From Streptomyces venezuelae (GTDB lineage: Bacteria > Actinomycetota > Actinomycetes > Streptomycetales > Streptomycetaceae), in contig NZ_CP029193.1 of assembly GCF_008642355.1 (NCBI RefSeq), positions 4,922,001-4,986,000 on the forward strand: a stretch of 64,000 bases of DNA, read 5' to 3'. Within the stretch, counting starts at the first letter, position 1. Every line of letters begins with the position of its first letter. The notes under the pieces were generated by a model. That model was not told the DNA's origin and made no database searches. It was given only the letters and a program-made list of their open reading frames with translations. Position numbers and translations under genes: made by a program. Shown here piece after piece: positions 9,231 through 17,533 of the stretch.

Positions 9231-10946
9231 ATGAGTAACGACGGGGGAGCCTCCTACGGGCCGTACGAACCAACCAGCTTCGGCCTCCAGCCGCCACAAC
9301 AGCGGGGCGTACCGGGGCAATCCGGCCAGGGCGGTGCGGCTCATCCCGACAACCCGTACGCGCAGCCGTACGTCCCGCCGAGCCAGGGCGTGCCGAACCA
9401 GCCGCCCGTGTCCCAACCGTCGCCGTCGCAGCCGTCCGCGCAGGAACCCGGCACCGGCCGCCTGATCGCACACCGCTACCGGCTGCTCGGCAAGCTCGGC
9501 CACGGCGGCATGGGTACCGTGTGGCGTGCCAAGGACGAGACGGTGGACCGCGAGGTCGCCGTGAAGGAGCCGCGCGTCCCCGACCACCTGCCGGAGCGCG
9601 AGCGCGCCAACGTCTTCGAGCGGATGCGCCGCGAGGCCCGCGCCGCCGCCCGCCTCGACCACCCGGCCGTGGTCAACGTCCATGACGTGGCGGTCGAGGA
9701 CGGCCAGCCGTGGATCGTGATGGAGCTCGTCCAGGGCCGTTCCCTCGGCGCCGCACTCCAGGAGGGCACGCTCGGCGCCCGCGAGGCCGCGCGGATCGGC
9801 CTCGACGTCCTGAACGCCCTCGACGCCGCGCACCAGGCGGGCATCCTGCACCGCGACGTGAAGCCCGACAACGTGATGCTCGGACGGCACGACCGCGTCG
9901 TCCTCACCGACTTCGGCATCGCCCAGATCGAGGGCGAGACCAACCTGACGGACACCGGCGGTTTCGTCGGGTCGCCCGAGTTCATCGCGCCGGAGCGCGT
10001 GCTCGGCCAGCGCCCTGGACCGGCGTCCGACCTCTGGTCGCTCGGCGTCGTCCTGTACGCGGCGACCGAGGGCGTCTCCCCGTTCCGCCGCAACAACACC
10101 CCCGCGACGCTCCAGTCCGTCCTGAACGCGACGCCCGCCGCGCCCGCCTCGGCGTCGGGCCCGCTCGCCGAGGCGATCAACCGCCTGCTGGCCAAGGACC
10201 CCGCACACCGCCCGAACGCCGCACAGGTCCGCGCCCTCCTGGAGGAGGCGGCCGAGCCTCCGCGGCCCGCGGTGCCGACGCAGCGCGTCACCGTCGTGGA
10301 CGGCGCCGACCGGGGGCGCGGCAAGGGGATCTTCCTGAGCCGCAAGGCGCTCGCCGTCGTCGCCGGAGTGACCGTCGCGGCGGTGGCCGCGGGCGTGCTC
10401 GTGGCGCTGAGTCCTTTCGGGGGCTCGGACACGGAGGGCTGGGTGAAGCACGAGGCGAAGGCGGTCTCCGCCACCGTCGCCGTCCCGAAGGGGTACGTGG
10501 AGAGCAAGCCGCAGGCCACCGACACGGACAAGTCCTGGGTCCGGTACACCGACCCGAGCGGCGCCGTCTTCGTCACGCTCGACCTCGCGGAGGAGAAGGA
10601 CACGTCCCTGGAGGTCGCGGGGACCGCGGCGGCCCAGGCGTACGCGGACGCGGAGAAGTTCGAGGAGAGCGGCGAGACGTCGTTCAGCGACATGGCGAGC
10701 GACCCCGCGCCCGTCGTGAAGACCAAGGAGACGACGTACAGGGACCGGAGCGCCGCCGAGAACACGGTCACGTACACCGACTCGCAGACCGAGCTTCCGC
10801 ACGAGGCGAAGATCCTGTACTACCGGACCAAGTCCGGGGACATGTACCGGCTGTGGATCGACTATCCCGGCAAGGGCGACTTCACCGGGCGGGGCCGCGA
10901 GGTCGCCGAGACCGCCATCGCGGACCTGGAGCTCGACAAACTCTGA
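9231..10946 (+). CDS. Membrane Ser/Thr protein kinase, array member 5
   Basis: Kinase of 571 aa differing from the other four in an N-terminal cytoplasmic extension of about 80 residues rich in Pro, Gln and Gly. The kinase domain has GHGGMG, K112, H-R-D209 (HRDVKPDN) and D227-F-G. One membrane span lies at about 373-394, followed with almost no tether by a divergent copy of the array's external domain ending in ADLELDKL. The frame stays open upstream across the previous gene's end, but ATG 9231 gives the plausible start MSNDGGASYGPY. No good ribosome site precedes it. This gene ends the kinase array. Confidence 0.92.
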   Translation: MSNDGGASYGPYEPTSFGLQPPQQRGVPGQSGQGGAAHPDNPYAQPYVPPSQGVPNQPPVSQPSPSQPSAQEPGTGRLIAHRYRLLGKLGHGGMGTVWRAKDETVDREVAVKEPRVPDHLPERERANVFERMRREARAAARLDHPAVVNVHDVAVEDGQPWIVMELVQGRSLGAALQEGTLGAREAARIGLDVLNALDAAHQAGILHRDVKPDNVMLGRHDRVVLTDFGIAQIEGETNLTDTGGFVGSPEFIAPERVLGQRPGPASDLWSLGVVLYAATEGVSPFRRNNTPATLQSVLNATPAAPASASGPLAEAINRLLAKDPAHRPNAAQVRALLEEAAEPPRPAVPTQRVTVVDGADRGRGKGIFLSRKALAVVAGVTVAAVAAGVLVALSPFGGSDTEGWVKHEAKAVSATVAVPKGYVESKPQATDTDKSWVRYTDPSGAVFVTLDLAEEKDTSLEVAGTAAAQAYADAEKFEESGETSFSDMASDPAPVVKTKETTYRDRSAAENTVTYTDSQTELPHEAKILYYRTKSGDMYRLWIDYPGKGDFTGRGREVAETAIADLELDKL

Positions 10947-11090
10947 GACGTCGCTCGGCGCAGCGGCAACGGTCGTAACGGCCTGATCAGCGGCTTTGTC
11001 GCCAGCAATCACTGGCGTCATGTGCGGAGGCCGTGAACCCCCGTTACCGATGGGTACCCAAAAGCCTGGTGGAGGCCTACTCTCACGTGC

Positions 11091-12707
11091 ATGACGGACT
11101 CGCAGGCCACCGCAGCGCCCCTCGGAACGAACCCGACCGCCCCGGCCCCCGACGGCGCCCGCACCGCCGCCGACGTGGTCACGCCCGAGCTGATCGCGCA
11201 GCTCACCCGTGACGTCATCGGGTCGGGACGGACGGCCAACCACTCGCCGCTCACCGGCGAGAAGCTGGCCGACCTGCCCGAGTCCACCCCCGAGGACGTC
11301 ACCACCGCCTTCCAGCGGGCCCGCACCGCCCAGATCGCCTGGGCGAGGACGCCTGTCAAGCAGCGCGCCGCCGTCCTGCTGCGCTTCCACGACCTGGTGC
11401 TGCAGCGCCAGGCCGAGGTCCTCGACCTCATCCAGCTGGAGACCGGCAAGTCCCGGCTGCACGCGCACGAGGAGGTCCAGGCCGTCGCGGTCGCCGCCCG
11501 GCACTACGGCCGCAAGGCCCCCTCCTACCTGGCCTCGAAGCGGCACACCGGCGTCGTCCCCGTCCTCACCAAGGTCACCGAGAACCGCCAGCCGCGCGGC
11601 GTCGTCGGGCAGATAGCCCCCTGGAACTACCCGCTCGAACTGTCCGTCGGCGACGCGCTGCCGGCCCTCGTCGCGGGCAACGCGCTGGTCATGAAGCCCG
11701 ACACGGAGACCTGCCTGACCGCGCTCTGGGCCCGCGACCTGATCATCGAGGCGGGCCTGCCCGCGGAGGTCTTCCAGGTCGTCATCGGCGAGGGTCCCGT
11801 CGTCGGCCCCGAGGTCGTCAAGCACGCCGACTACGTCTCCTTCACCGGCTCCACCCGCACCGGCCGCGAGGTCGCGCAGGGCGCCGCCGCCCGCCTGGTC
11901 GGCGTCTCACTCGAACTCGGCGGCAAGAACGCCATGCTGGTGCTGCACGACGCCGACATCGACAAGGCCGCGTCGGGCGCGGTGCGTGCCTGCTTCTCCT
12001 CCGCGGGACAGCTCTGCATCTCCATCGAGCGGCTCTACGTCCACGAGGCGATCGCGGACGAGTTCGTGGCGCGCTTCGCCGAGCGCACGAAGGCGATGCG
12101 GCTCGGCAAGTCCCTCGCGTACGGCGCCGACATGGGCTCCCTCGTCGGCGAACGGCAGCTGGAGACGGTGACCCGGCACGTCGAGGAGGCCGTCGCCAAG
12201 GGCGCCACGCTCGTCGCGGGCGGCGTCGCGCGCCCCGACATCGGCCCCTACTTCTACGAGCCGACGATCCTCGACGGCGTCGAGGCGCCGATGGCTGTCT
12301 GCACCGAGGAGACCTTCGGTCCGGTCGTCTCCCTCTACCGCTTCACGGACGAGAACGAGGCCATCGAGCTCGCCAACGCCACGCCGTACGGCCTGAACTC
12401 CTCGGTCTGGACGAAGGACACCGGCCGCGGCCGCAAGGTCGCCGCCCGGCTGCGCACCGGCACGGTCAACGTCAACGAGGGCTTCGCGCCCGCCTACGGC
12501 AGCGTGCAGTCCCCGATGGGCGGCATGAAGGACTCCGGTCTCGGCCGACGGCACGGCTCCGAGGGAATCCTCAAGTACACCGAGGCGCAGACCGTCGCGA
12601 CCCAGCGGGTCATGCCGCTGGCGCCGTCCTTCGGCCTGGACGACGAGAAGTACGCGGCGTTCATGAGCACCAGCCTGAAGGTCATGAAGGCGCTTCGCCT
12701 CCGTTAG
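11091..12707 (+). CDS. Succinate-semialdehyde dehydrogenase (aldehyde dehydrogenase superfamily)
   Basis: NAD(P)-dependent aldehyde dehydrogenase of 538 aa. It carries the cofactor motif PWNYPLEL, the general base E275 in LELGGKN and the catalytic cysteine C309 in SAGQLC. It most resembles actinobacterial succinic-semialdehyde dehydrogenases of the GabD2 type, which oxidise succinate semialdehyde to succinate for the TCA cycle; substrate is inferred from overall similarity. Length is usual for the family. The ATG has no close ribosome site (GGAGG is 17 bases upstream), but TACTCT lies 7 bases before it, so the mRNA may be leaderless. The next gene begins 42 bases on and may be co-transcribed. 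Confidence 0.88.
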   Translation: MTDSQATAAPLGTNPTAPAPDGARTAADVVTPELIAQLTRDVIGSGRTANHSPLTGEKLADLPESTPEDVTTAFQRARTAQIAWARTPVKQRAAVLLRFHDLVLQRQAEVLDLIQLETGKSRLHAHEEVQAVAVAARHYGRKAPSYLASKRHTGVVPVLTKVTENRQPRGVVGQIAPWNYPLELSVGDALPALVAGNALVMKPDTETCLTALWARDLIIEAGLPAEVFQVVIGEGPVVGPEVVKHADYVSFTGSTRTGREVAQGAAARLVGVSLELGGKNAMLVLHDADIDKAASGAVRACFSSAGQLCISIERLYVHEAIADEFVARFAERTKAMRLGKSLAYGADMGSLVGERQLETVTRHVEEAVAKGATLVAGGVARPDIGPYFYEPTILDGVEAPMAVCTEETFGPVVSLYRFTDENEAIELANATPYGLNSSVWTKDTGRGRKVAARLRTGTVNVNEGFAPAYGSVQSPMGGMKDSGLGRRHGSEGILKYTEAQTVATQRVMPLAPSFGLDDEKYAAFMSTSLKVMKALRLR

Positions 12708-12749
12708 GGCCTGTGTCGGAAATGCGCTAGTTCTCAACGAGGAGAGTCA

Positions 12750-14570
12750 ATGTCACAGGAGAGCTCTGCCCAAAACCGGAGCAGCGCCCAGGAACACGAC
12801 TACGACTACGACGTCGTCGTCATAGGCAGCGGCTTCGGCGGGGCCGTGTCCGCGCTGCGTCTGACGGAGAAGGGCTATCGCGTCGGCGTACTGGAGGCGG
12901 GCCGCCGCTTCACGCGCGCGACGCTGCCCAAGAACTCCTGGGACCTGAAGAACTACTTGTGGGCGCCGGCGCTCGGCCTGTTCGGCATCCAGCGCATCCA
13001 CCTGCTCGGCAACGTGATGGTCCTCGCCGGCGCGGGTGTCGGCGGTGGCTCGCTGAACTACGCCAACACCCTCTACGTGCCCCCGGAGCCGTTCTTCAAG
13101 GACGCGCAGTGGAAGGACATCACGGACTGGCAGGACGAGCTGCGCCCCTACTACGAGCAGGCCAAACGCATGCTCGGGGTGCGGCTCAACCCGACGATGA
13201 CACCGTCGGACGTCCACCTGAAGGCCACCGCCCAGGCACTGGGGGTCGGCGACAGCTTCCACATGGCACCCGTCGGCGTCTTCTTCGGCGACGAGAAGGA
13301 CGCGGACGGCTCTACAACGTGCAAGCCCGGCGCGGAAGTTCCCGACCCCTACTTCGGCGGCGCGGGCCCGTCCCGCAGGGCCTGCACCGAGTGCGGCGAG
13401 TGCATGACCGGCTGCCGCCACGGCGCGAAGAACACCCTGAACGAGAACTACCTGTACCTGGCGGAGAAGGCCGGCGCGGTCGTCCACCCGATGACGTCGG
13501 TCGTCGCCGTCACCGAGGACTCCCGGGGCGGCTTCGCCGTCGCGACCCTGCCGACCGACAAGAGGCGCAAGGGCAAAGGGCGTACGTTCACGGCCCGCAA
13601 GGTCGTCGTGGCCGCCGGCACGTACGGGACGCAGACACTCCTGCACCGCATGAAGGACACCGGCCTGCTGCCGCACATCTCCGCCCGCCTCGGCAGCCTC
13701 ACCCGCACCAACTCCGAGGCCCTCGTGGGCGCCCAGACCACCGACCGCCGCTACCGCCAGAAGCACGGAACCCAGAAGGCCGACTTCACCAAGGGCGTCG
13801 CGATCACCTCGTCGATCCACCCGAACGGCAACACCCACATCGAGCCCGTCCGCTACGGCAAGAAGTCCAACGCCATGGGCAGCCTCACCGTGCTTCAGGT
13901 CCCGTACAGCGTGCGAGGCGGCAAGGCGCGGGTCGCCGGCTGGCTCGGCAACGTGGCACGCCACCCGTGGCTGATGGTCCGCTCGCTCTCCAACCGGCAC
14001 TGGTCGGAACGGACCATCATCGGCCTGGTCATGCAGTCGCTCGACAACTCCCTGACCACGTACCGCAAGGAGAAGGGCGTCGGAAAGGGACTGCTCACCG
14101 CCCGGCAGGGCCACGGCGCGCCCAACCCCGACCAGATCCCCGAGGCCACCCGCGCGGCGACGCTCCTCTCCGAGGAGATCAACGGCTTCCCCGGGTCGAA
14201 CGTCGGCGAGCTCATGGGCACGCCGCTGACCGCGCACTTCCTCGGTGGCTGCCCGATCGGCGACTCCGCCGCGACCGGCGTCATCGACCCGTACCACCGG
14301 CTCTACGGCCACCCCGGCATCTCGGTCGTCGACGGCGCCGCGGTCTCCGCGAACCTGGGCGTGAACCCGTCCCTGACGATCACCGCGCAGGCCGAGCGCG
14401 CCATGTCGTTCTGGCCCAACAAGGGCGGGGAGGACCCGCGTCCGGCACAGGGCACGCGGTACGTGCGGATCGCGGCCGTCGAACCGAAGACCCCCGCGGT
14501 CCCCGCGGACGCGTTCGGCGCGCTGAAGCTGCCGTTCCTGGGGATGCCGACGGTGCCGGCCAAGAAGTAG
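12750..14570 (+). CDS. GMC-family FAD oxidoreductase (cholesterol-oxidase-like)
   Basis: Flavoprotein of 606 aa. Residues 20-38 form the dinucleotide-binding turn (VVIGSGFGGAVSAL) and the C-terminal GMC signature is present (HFLGGCPIG, then VVDGAAVSANLGVNPSLTI). A cysteine cluster at C212, C215, C218 and C222 (CTECGECMTGC) resembles an iron-sulfur site and is typical of the bacterial subgroup often labelled cholesterol oxidase or choline-dehydrogenase-like. No signal peptide is visible, so it is probably cytoplasmic, unlike secreted cholesterol oxidases. GAGGAG precedes the ATG. The tight gap behind the aldehyde dehydrogenase suggests alcohol-to-aldehyde-to-acid oxidation as a joint pathway, an inference. 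The substrate is unknown. Confidence 0.87.
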   Translation: MSQESSAQNRSSAQEHDYDYDVVVIGSGFGGAVSALRLTEKGYRVGVLEAGRRFTRATLPKNSWDLKNYLWAPALGLFGIQRIHLLGNVMVLAGAGVGGGSLNYANTLYVPPEPFFKDAQWKDITDWQDELRPYYEQAKRMLGVRLNPTMTPSDVHLKATAQALGVGDSFHMAPVGVFFGDEKDADGSTTCKPGAEVPDPYFGGAGPSRRACTECGECMTGCRHGAKNTLNENYLYLAEKAGAVVHPMTSVVAVTEDSRGGFAVATLPTDKRRKGKGRTFTARKVVVAAGTYGTQTLLHRMKDTGLLPHISARLGSLTRTNSEALVGAQTTDRRYRQKHGTQKADFTKGVAITSSIHPNGNTHIEPVRYGKKSNAMGSLTVLQVPYSVRGGKARVAGWLGNVARHPWLMVRSLSNRHWSERTIIGLVMQSLDNSLTTYRKEKGVGKGLLTARQGHGAPNPDQIPEATRAATLLSEEINGFPGSNVGELMGTPLTAHFLGGCPIGDSAATGVIDPYHRLYGHPGISVVDGAAVSANLGVNPSLTITAQAERAMSFWPNKGGEDPRPAQGTRYVRIAAVEPKTPAVPADAFGALKLPFLGMPTVPAKK

Positions 14571-14585
14571 GCGAACCGGACACGC

Positions 14586-14635
14586 GTCTTGGGGCACACC
14601 CCCGGACACGGGTCTTGGGGCACACCCCCGGACAC
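14586..14635. repeat. Two 24-bp direct repeats
   Basis: The unit beginning GTCTTGGGGCACACC occurs at 14586-14609 and 14612-14635 (period 26), directly after the flavoprotein stop codon and before the terminator. Confidence 0.9.
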
Positions 14636-14639
14636 ACGT

Positions 14640-14673
14640 AAGGACCTGCACCCCCCTCCGAGCGCAGGTCCTT
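14640..14673. terminator. Convergent terminator hairpin
   Basis: Perfect 10-bp stem AAGGACCTGC / GCAGGTCCTT with a 14-base loop, between the flavoprotein gene and the convergent LAETG protein gene; it could serve both strands. Confidence 0.75.
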
Positions 14674-14730
14674 CCGCGTGATCAGGCGGCCGATGTGGCC
14701 GGTGTCGCCGGGCCGATGTGGCCGAGTCGG

Positions 14731-15768
14731 CTAGACGGTGCCGTCGGCCTTCCCGCGGCGTACGGCGAACACGACGCCCGCACCGGCGACGACGGCGATA
14801 CCGCCGATGACACCGACGGTCGGCAGCATCGAGCTGGAGCCGGTCTCGGCGAGGCTGCCGTCGACCGGCGCCGGGGTCTCCGAAGCGCTCCCCTGCGGCG
14901 CGGGCGCGGCCTGCGCGGTCTTGGACGGGGACGGCTTCGGCGTGGGCTTGGTCGACTCGTCGTCGCTGCCGGCCTTGACGATGGTCAGCGGCCGGTACTT
15001 GGACGACGTGTGCGTGCAGTCGAGTTCGGGGTCGACATAGCTGCCGAGACCGACCGTGTAGCCGTCGATGGCCGGAGCCTTGGCGCTGACCTTGGCCCGC
15101 AGCTTGACGACGGCCTTGTCCTCGGCGTCCAGCTCGACGGTGTCGTAGGCCAGGCCCTCACCGCGCGGGCTCTTGACCGTGGTCCACTCGTCCTTGTCCT
15201 GGTCAAAGAACTGCACGTCGGTGAAGTACCGCAGCCCGTCCTTCTTGTCCGGGTCCGCGCCGAGGTTGTTCACGAACGCGGTCCACTCGACCTCGCCGAG
15301 CGGCTCGTCGGTGGGGTTGGCCGCGCTCAGCTTGAATTGGTGCCAGCCGCTGCCCGCGACGATCTTCTTGGGCAGTCCGAGGAGGTCGATCTCCAGGACG
15401 GAGTCGGGGTCCGTGTCGCCGTCGTCGGACTCGCAGGCGGGAGGCGCCTCTTCGGCGTCCTCGTCCGGGACCTCGGGGACCTCGGGAGTCTTCGCGGTCT
15501 TCGGGACCTCGACCTCGGCCGTGTGCTTCCCGGGCGCCGGGGGCTCCGCAGGCGGGGTCGGCGTGCCGGGCGTCTTCTCCGGCTCGGGCGTCTGCGCGGG
15601 CGGCGTCGCGGACGGGGTCGGCGTGGCGGACTCCGTCGGGGCCCCCGCGGCCGGGGCGGGCGGAGTGGACGTGCCCTCGGCCGCGGAAGCGGCCGGGGCC
15701 GACAGCAGCGCGATCGGGGCTATGGCAGCCGTAGCGGCCGCGGCAGCCATGGCACGACGAAGCTTCAT
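14731..15768 (-). CDS. Sortase-anchored surface protein with LAETG motif
   Basis: Secreted protein of 345 aa. A signal peptide with cleavage near APAASA-A (about residue 29) is followed by a Pro/Thr/Glu-rich stalk (30-105), a beta-rich domain (about 110-265) with two cysteines, a second Pro/Ser/Thr linker, and a C-terminal sorting signal: LAETG at 306-310, a hydrophobic span and RRGK. LAxTG is the substrate form of class E sortases in Streptomyces, so the protein is probably linked to peptidoglycan. TGAGG lies 5 bases before the ATG. No sortase gene is nearby. The function of the middle domain is not recognised. Confidence 0.88.
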   Translation of the reverse strand: MKLRRAMAAAAATAAIAPIALLSAPAASAAEGTSTPPAPAAGAPTESATPTPSATPPAQTPEPEKTPGTPTPPAEPPAPGKHTAEVEVPKTAKTPEVPEVPDEDAEEAPPACESDDGDTDPDSVLEIDLLGLPKKIVAGSGWHQFKLSAANPTDEPLGEVEWTAFVNNLGADPDKKDGLRYFTDVQFFDQDKDEWTTVKSPRGEGLAYDTVELDAEDKAVVKLRAKVSAKAPAIDGYTVGLGSYVDPELDCTHTSSKYRPLTIVKAGSDDESTKPTPKPSPSKTAQAAPAPQGSASETPAPVDGSLAETGSSSMLPTVGVIGGIAVVAGAGVVFAVRRGKADGTV

Positions 15769-15803
15769 GAAGACCTCAGGAAGTCGGAGACGCGGGGTGG
15801 CTC

Positions 15804-15849
15804 TGGGTACTGACTGGTACTGACACGTGCTGGGTACTGACTGGTACTG
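15804..15849. repeat. Pair of 19-bp direct repeats upstream of the LAETG gene
   Basis: TGGGTACTGACTGGTACTG occurs at 15804-15822 and again at 15831-15849 (period 27), 36-81 bases upstream of the LAETG start. Each copy has an internal GTACTGACTGGTACTG substructure. The position suits a regulator site, but no regulator is known. Confidence 0.85.
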
Positions 15850-15943
15850 CCTCTTGTTACTGCATGCATGACATGTGATCCCTGTGAATGGTTGTCCTCG
15901 CTTTCACATAATTCTTATGTGGTGTGCCTCACACCAGGCCGTG

Positions 15944-15966
15944 TTGTCGGTGGCCCGTGCTAGAAC
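15944..15966 (+). promoter_or_regulatory. Candidate PafBC-type DNA-damage promoter
   Basis: TTGTCGGTG (15944-15952), an 8-base spacer, then TAGAAC (15961-15966). The first half fits the RecA-NDp/PafBC consensus TTGTCRGTG exactly; the -10 lacks the final T. It lies about 50 bases upstream of the 123-aa membrane protein gene. Confidence 0.45.
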
Positions 15967-16023
15967 TTCCCCCGCTCTCAGGGCAGCTGACAGGGCATCC
16001 GGAGAACAGGGGGAGGGGACAGC

Positions 16024-16395
16024 GTGGCCATACCCGACGAGGTGTGGGAGAGGTTCGAGAACGACAGCGAGCGGGAGATCCGCTCGTCGGCGCCGAAGGA
16101 ACCGTCCGCGCGGGCACGCATGGTGGCGGAACGGCTGCGGCGCCTGGACGAGGAGGCCGCGCGACGGCGGGTCGATGAGGCGGGCCGGTTCCGCCGCAGG
16201 CGCGCGAAGCGCGAGGCCGAGTCCGCGCGGTGGCGCCCGGACGACTGGCGGTCGATGCCGACGGGTGGGACGGGTGCCCGTGGTGGGAGGTCCGAGCGGA
16301 GCCGTCGCGTGTGGAGCGTGGTGATCGTCGTCGGCGGCATGGCGCTCGCGATCGTCCTGCTCAGCCCGTTCCGCTTCTGGATCTGGGGCTGGTGA
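16024..16395 (+). CDS. Small single-span membrane protein, unknown function
   Basis: Protein of 123 aa. Residues 1-85 are highly charged (Arg/Glu/Asp, probably helical); residues about 98-116 form a hydrophobic span (VVIVVGGMALAIVLLSPF) ending FWIWGW. The topology is an Arg-rich cytoplasmic head on a C-terminal anchor. A GGAGGGG site lies 5 bases before the GTG start. No family is recognised. A PafBC-like promoter upstream makes a stress-induced role possible, which is inference. Confidence 0.8.
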   Translation: MAIPDEVWERFENDSEREIRSSAPKEPSARARMVAERLRRLDEEAARRRVDEAGRFRRRRAKREAESARWRPDDWRSMPTGGTGARGGRSERSRRVWSVVIVVGGMALAIVLLSPFRFWIWGW

Positions 16396-16524
16396 GACAG
16401 CAGGACATCGCTGGTGAGGCGGTGGGGCGTCGCCGGTGAGGTGCGGGGAACCAGATTCGATCTTCCTCCGTCGTAGGTTGCGTCCGGAAACGGTGGATCG
16501 GCAGGATCGGCAGGGGAACAGAAC

Positions 16525-17295
16525 GTGAAGTCAGCGGTGTCGCGCGTCGTGGCGGCTGTATCGGTCGTGGTCGCACTCGGAGCGAGTGTGGCCTGCAGCG
16601 GTGAGGGTGGCGGCGACGCCGGGAAGGACGCGAAGCCGCGCGCGAGTGCGGGCCCCTCGAAGCTGGAGAAGGCGGCCCTCGCCGCGGGCGACGTGAAGGG
16701 CTACGAGGTCGAGGCGCCGGACGAGTCCGGGTCCTCCGCCGCCGCGCCGCCCGCGGCGAAGCCGTCTCCCGCGGAGTGCGGCTCACTCGCGGCGATGCTC
16801 GACGTACGCACGGCGGGGAAGTCCAAGGACCACGTCCGCCGCGTCCTGACCGCCACCGACGACAAGGACTTCACGACGACCCGCGTCGGCCTGTCCTCCT
16901 ACGCCGGGTCGGACGCCGAACAGATGATGGCGGACCTGCGGGCGGCAGCACGGTCCACGAAGTGCTCGGCCTTCCGGATCGGGGAGCAGCGCTACATCGG
17001 CGTACGGTCACTGCCCACGCAGGACAAGTCGGCCAAGGGCGACGAGTCCGTCTCGTACAAGATCGCCCACCGCAAGGGCGAGTACGTGATGCGGGAGAGC
17101 GTCACGGTCGTGCGCACCGGTGCGACGCTCGCCGTCTTCGACGCGTCGAATCTGTACGACCCCGAAGGCGTCCAGCGCGACAAGGACGCCGAGAAGGACG
17201 GCACGGGGGGCATCGGCGGCATCGGCACGCCCACGGCGGACCAGGACCCGAAGGTGGCGCCCGAGATCGTCACCGCGCAGCTCGACAAGATCTGA
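16525..17295 (+). CDS. Putative lipoprotein, paralogue A
   Basis: Secreted lipoprotein of 256 aa. The N-terminus VKSAVSRVVAAVSVVVALGASVAC is a signal with a lipobox-like ASVAC, so Cys is about residue 24. A short Gly/Asp/Lys linker follows, then a domain of about 200 residues with the pattern LEKAALAAGDVKGYEVE early and TVVRTGATLAVFDASNL late. The next gene has the same patterns, so the two are tandem paralogues. AGGGG lies 7 bases before the GTG. Folded-domain function is unknown; such Streptomyces lipoproteins sit on the outer membrane face. Confidence 0.83.
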   Translation: MKSAVSRVVAAVSVVVALGASVACSGEGGGDAGKDAKPRASAGPSKLEKAALAAGDVKGYEVEAPDESGSSAAAPPAAKPSPAECGSLAAMLDVRTAGKSKDHVRRVLTATDDKDFTTTRVGLSSYAGSDAEQMMADLRAAARSTKCSAFRIGEQRYIGVRSLPTQDKSAKGDESVSYKIAHRKGEYVMRESVTVVRTGATLAVFDASNLYDPEGVQRDKDAEKDGTGGIGGIGTPTADQDPKVAPEIVTAQLDKI

Positions 17296-17309
17296 CGTCC
17301 GTGTCTGGC

Positions 17310-17405
17310 GTCGGCAAGATCAGGCATCGGCAAGTTCCGGCGTCGGCAAGTTCCGGCGTCGGCAAGTTCCGGCGTCGGCAAAATTTGATGTCGGCAAAAC
17401 CCAAC
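17310..17405. repeat. Six 16-bp tandem repeats between lipoprotein genes
   Basis: Six consecutive 16-bp units begin (G/A)TCGGCAA: 17310, 17326, 17342, 17358, 17374 and 17390. Units 3 and 4 are identical (GTCGGCAAGTTCCGGC), unit 2 differs at its first base, and the outer units decay. They follow the stop of paralogue A. Confidence 0.92.
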
Positions 17406-17488
17406 GGGCCGTACAACCTTTTCGGCGGTTCCTGATCGTTACCGAAAACGCTGGTCAGAGACGTGTGGTTGCCGCTTTCATGTCGCCT

Positions 17489-17512
17489 CGGCGCGGGCCG
17501 TCGCCCGCGCCG
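17489..17512 (+). terminator. GC hairpin upstream of lipoprotein paralogue B
   Basis: Perfect 10-bp stem CGGCGCGGGC / GCCCGCGCCG with a CGTC loop, 21 bases before the start of paralogue B. It could terminate upstream transcription or shape the leader of paralogue B. Confidence 0.5.
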
Positions 17513-17533
17513 TGAAACGTGAAGGTAGGAAAC

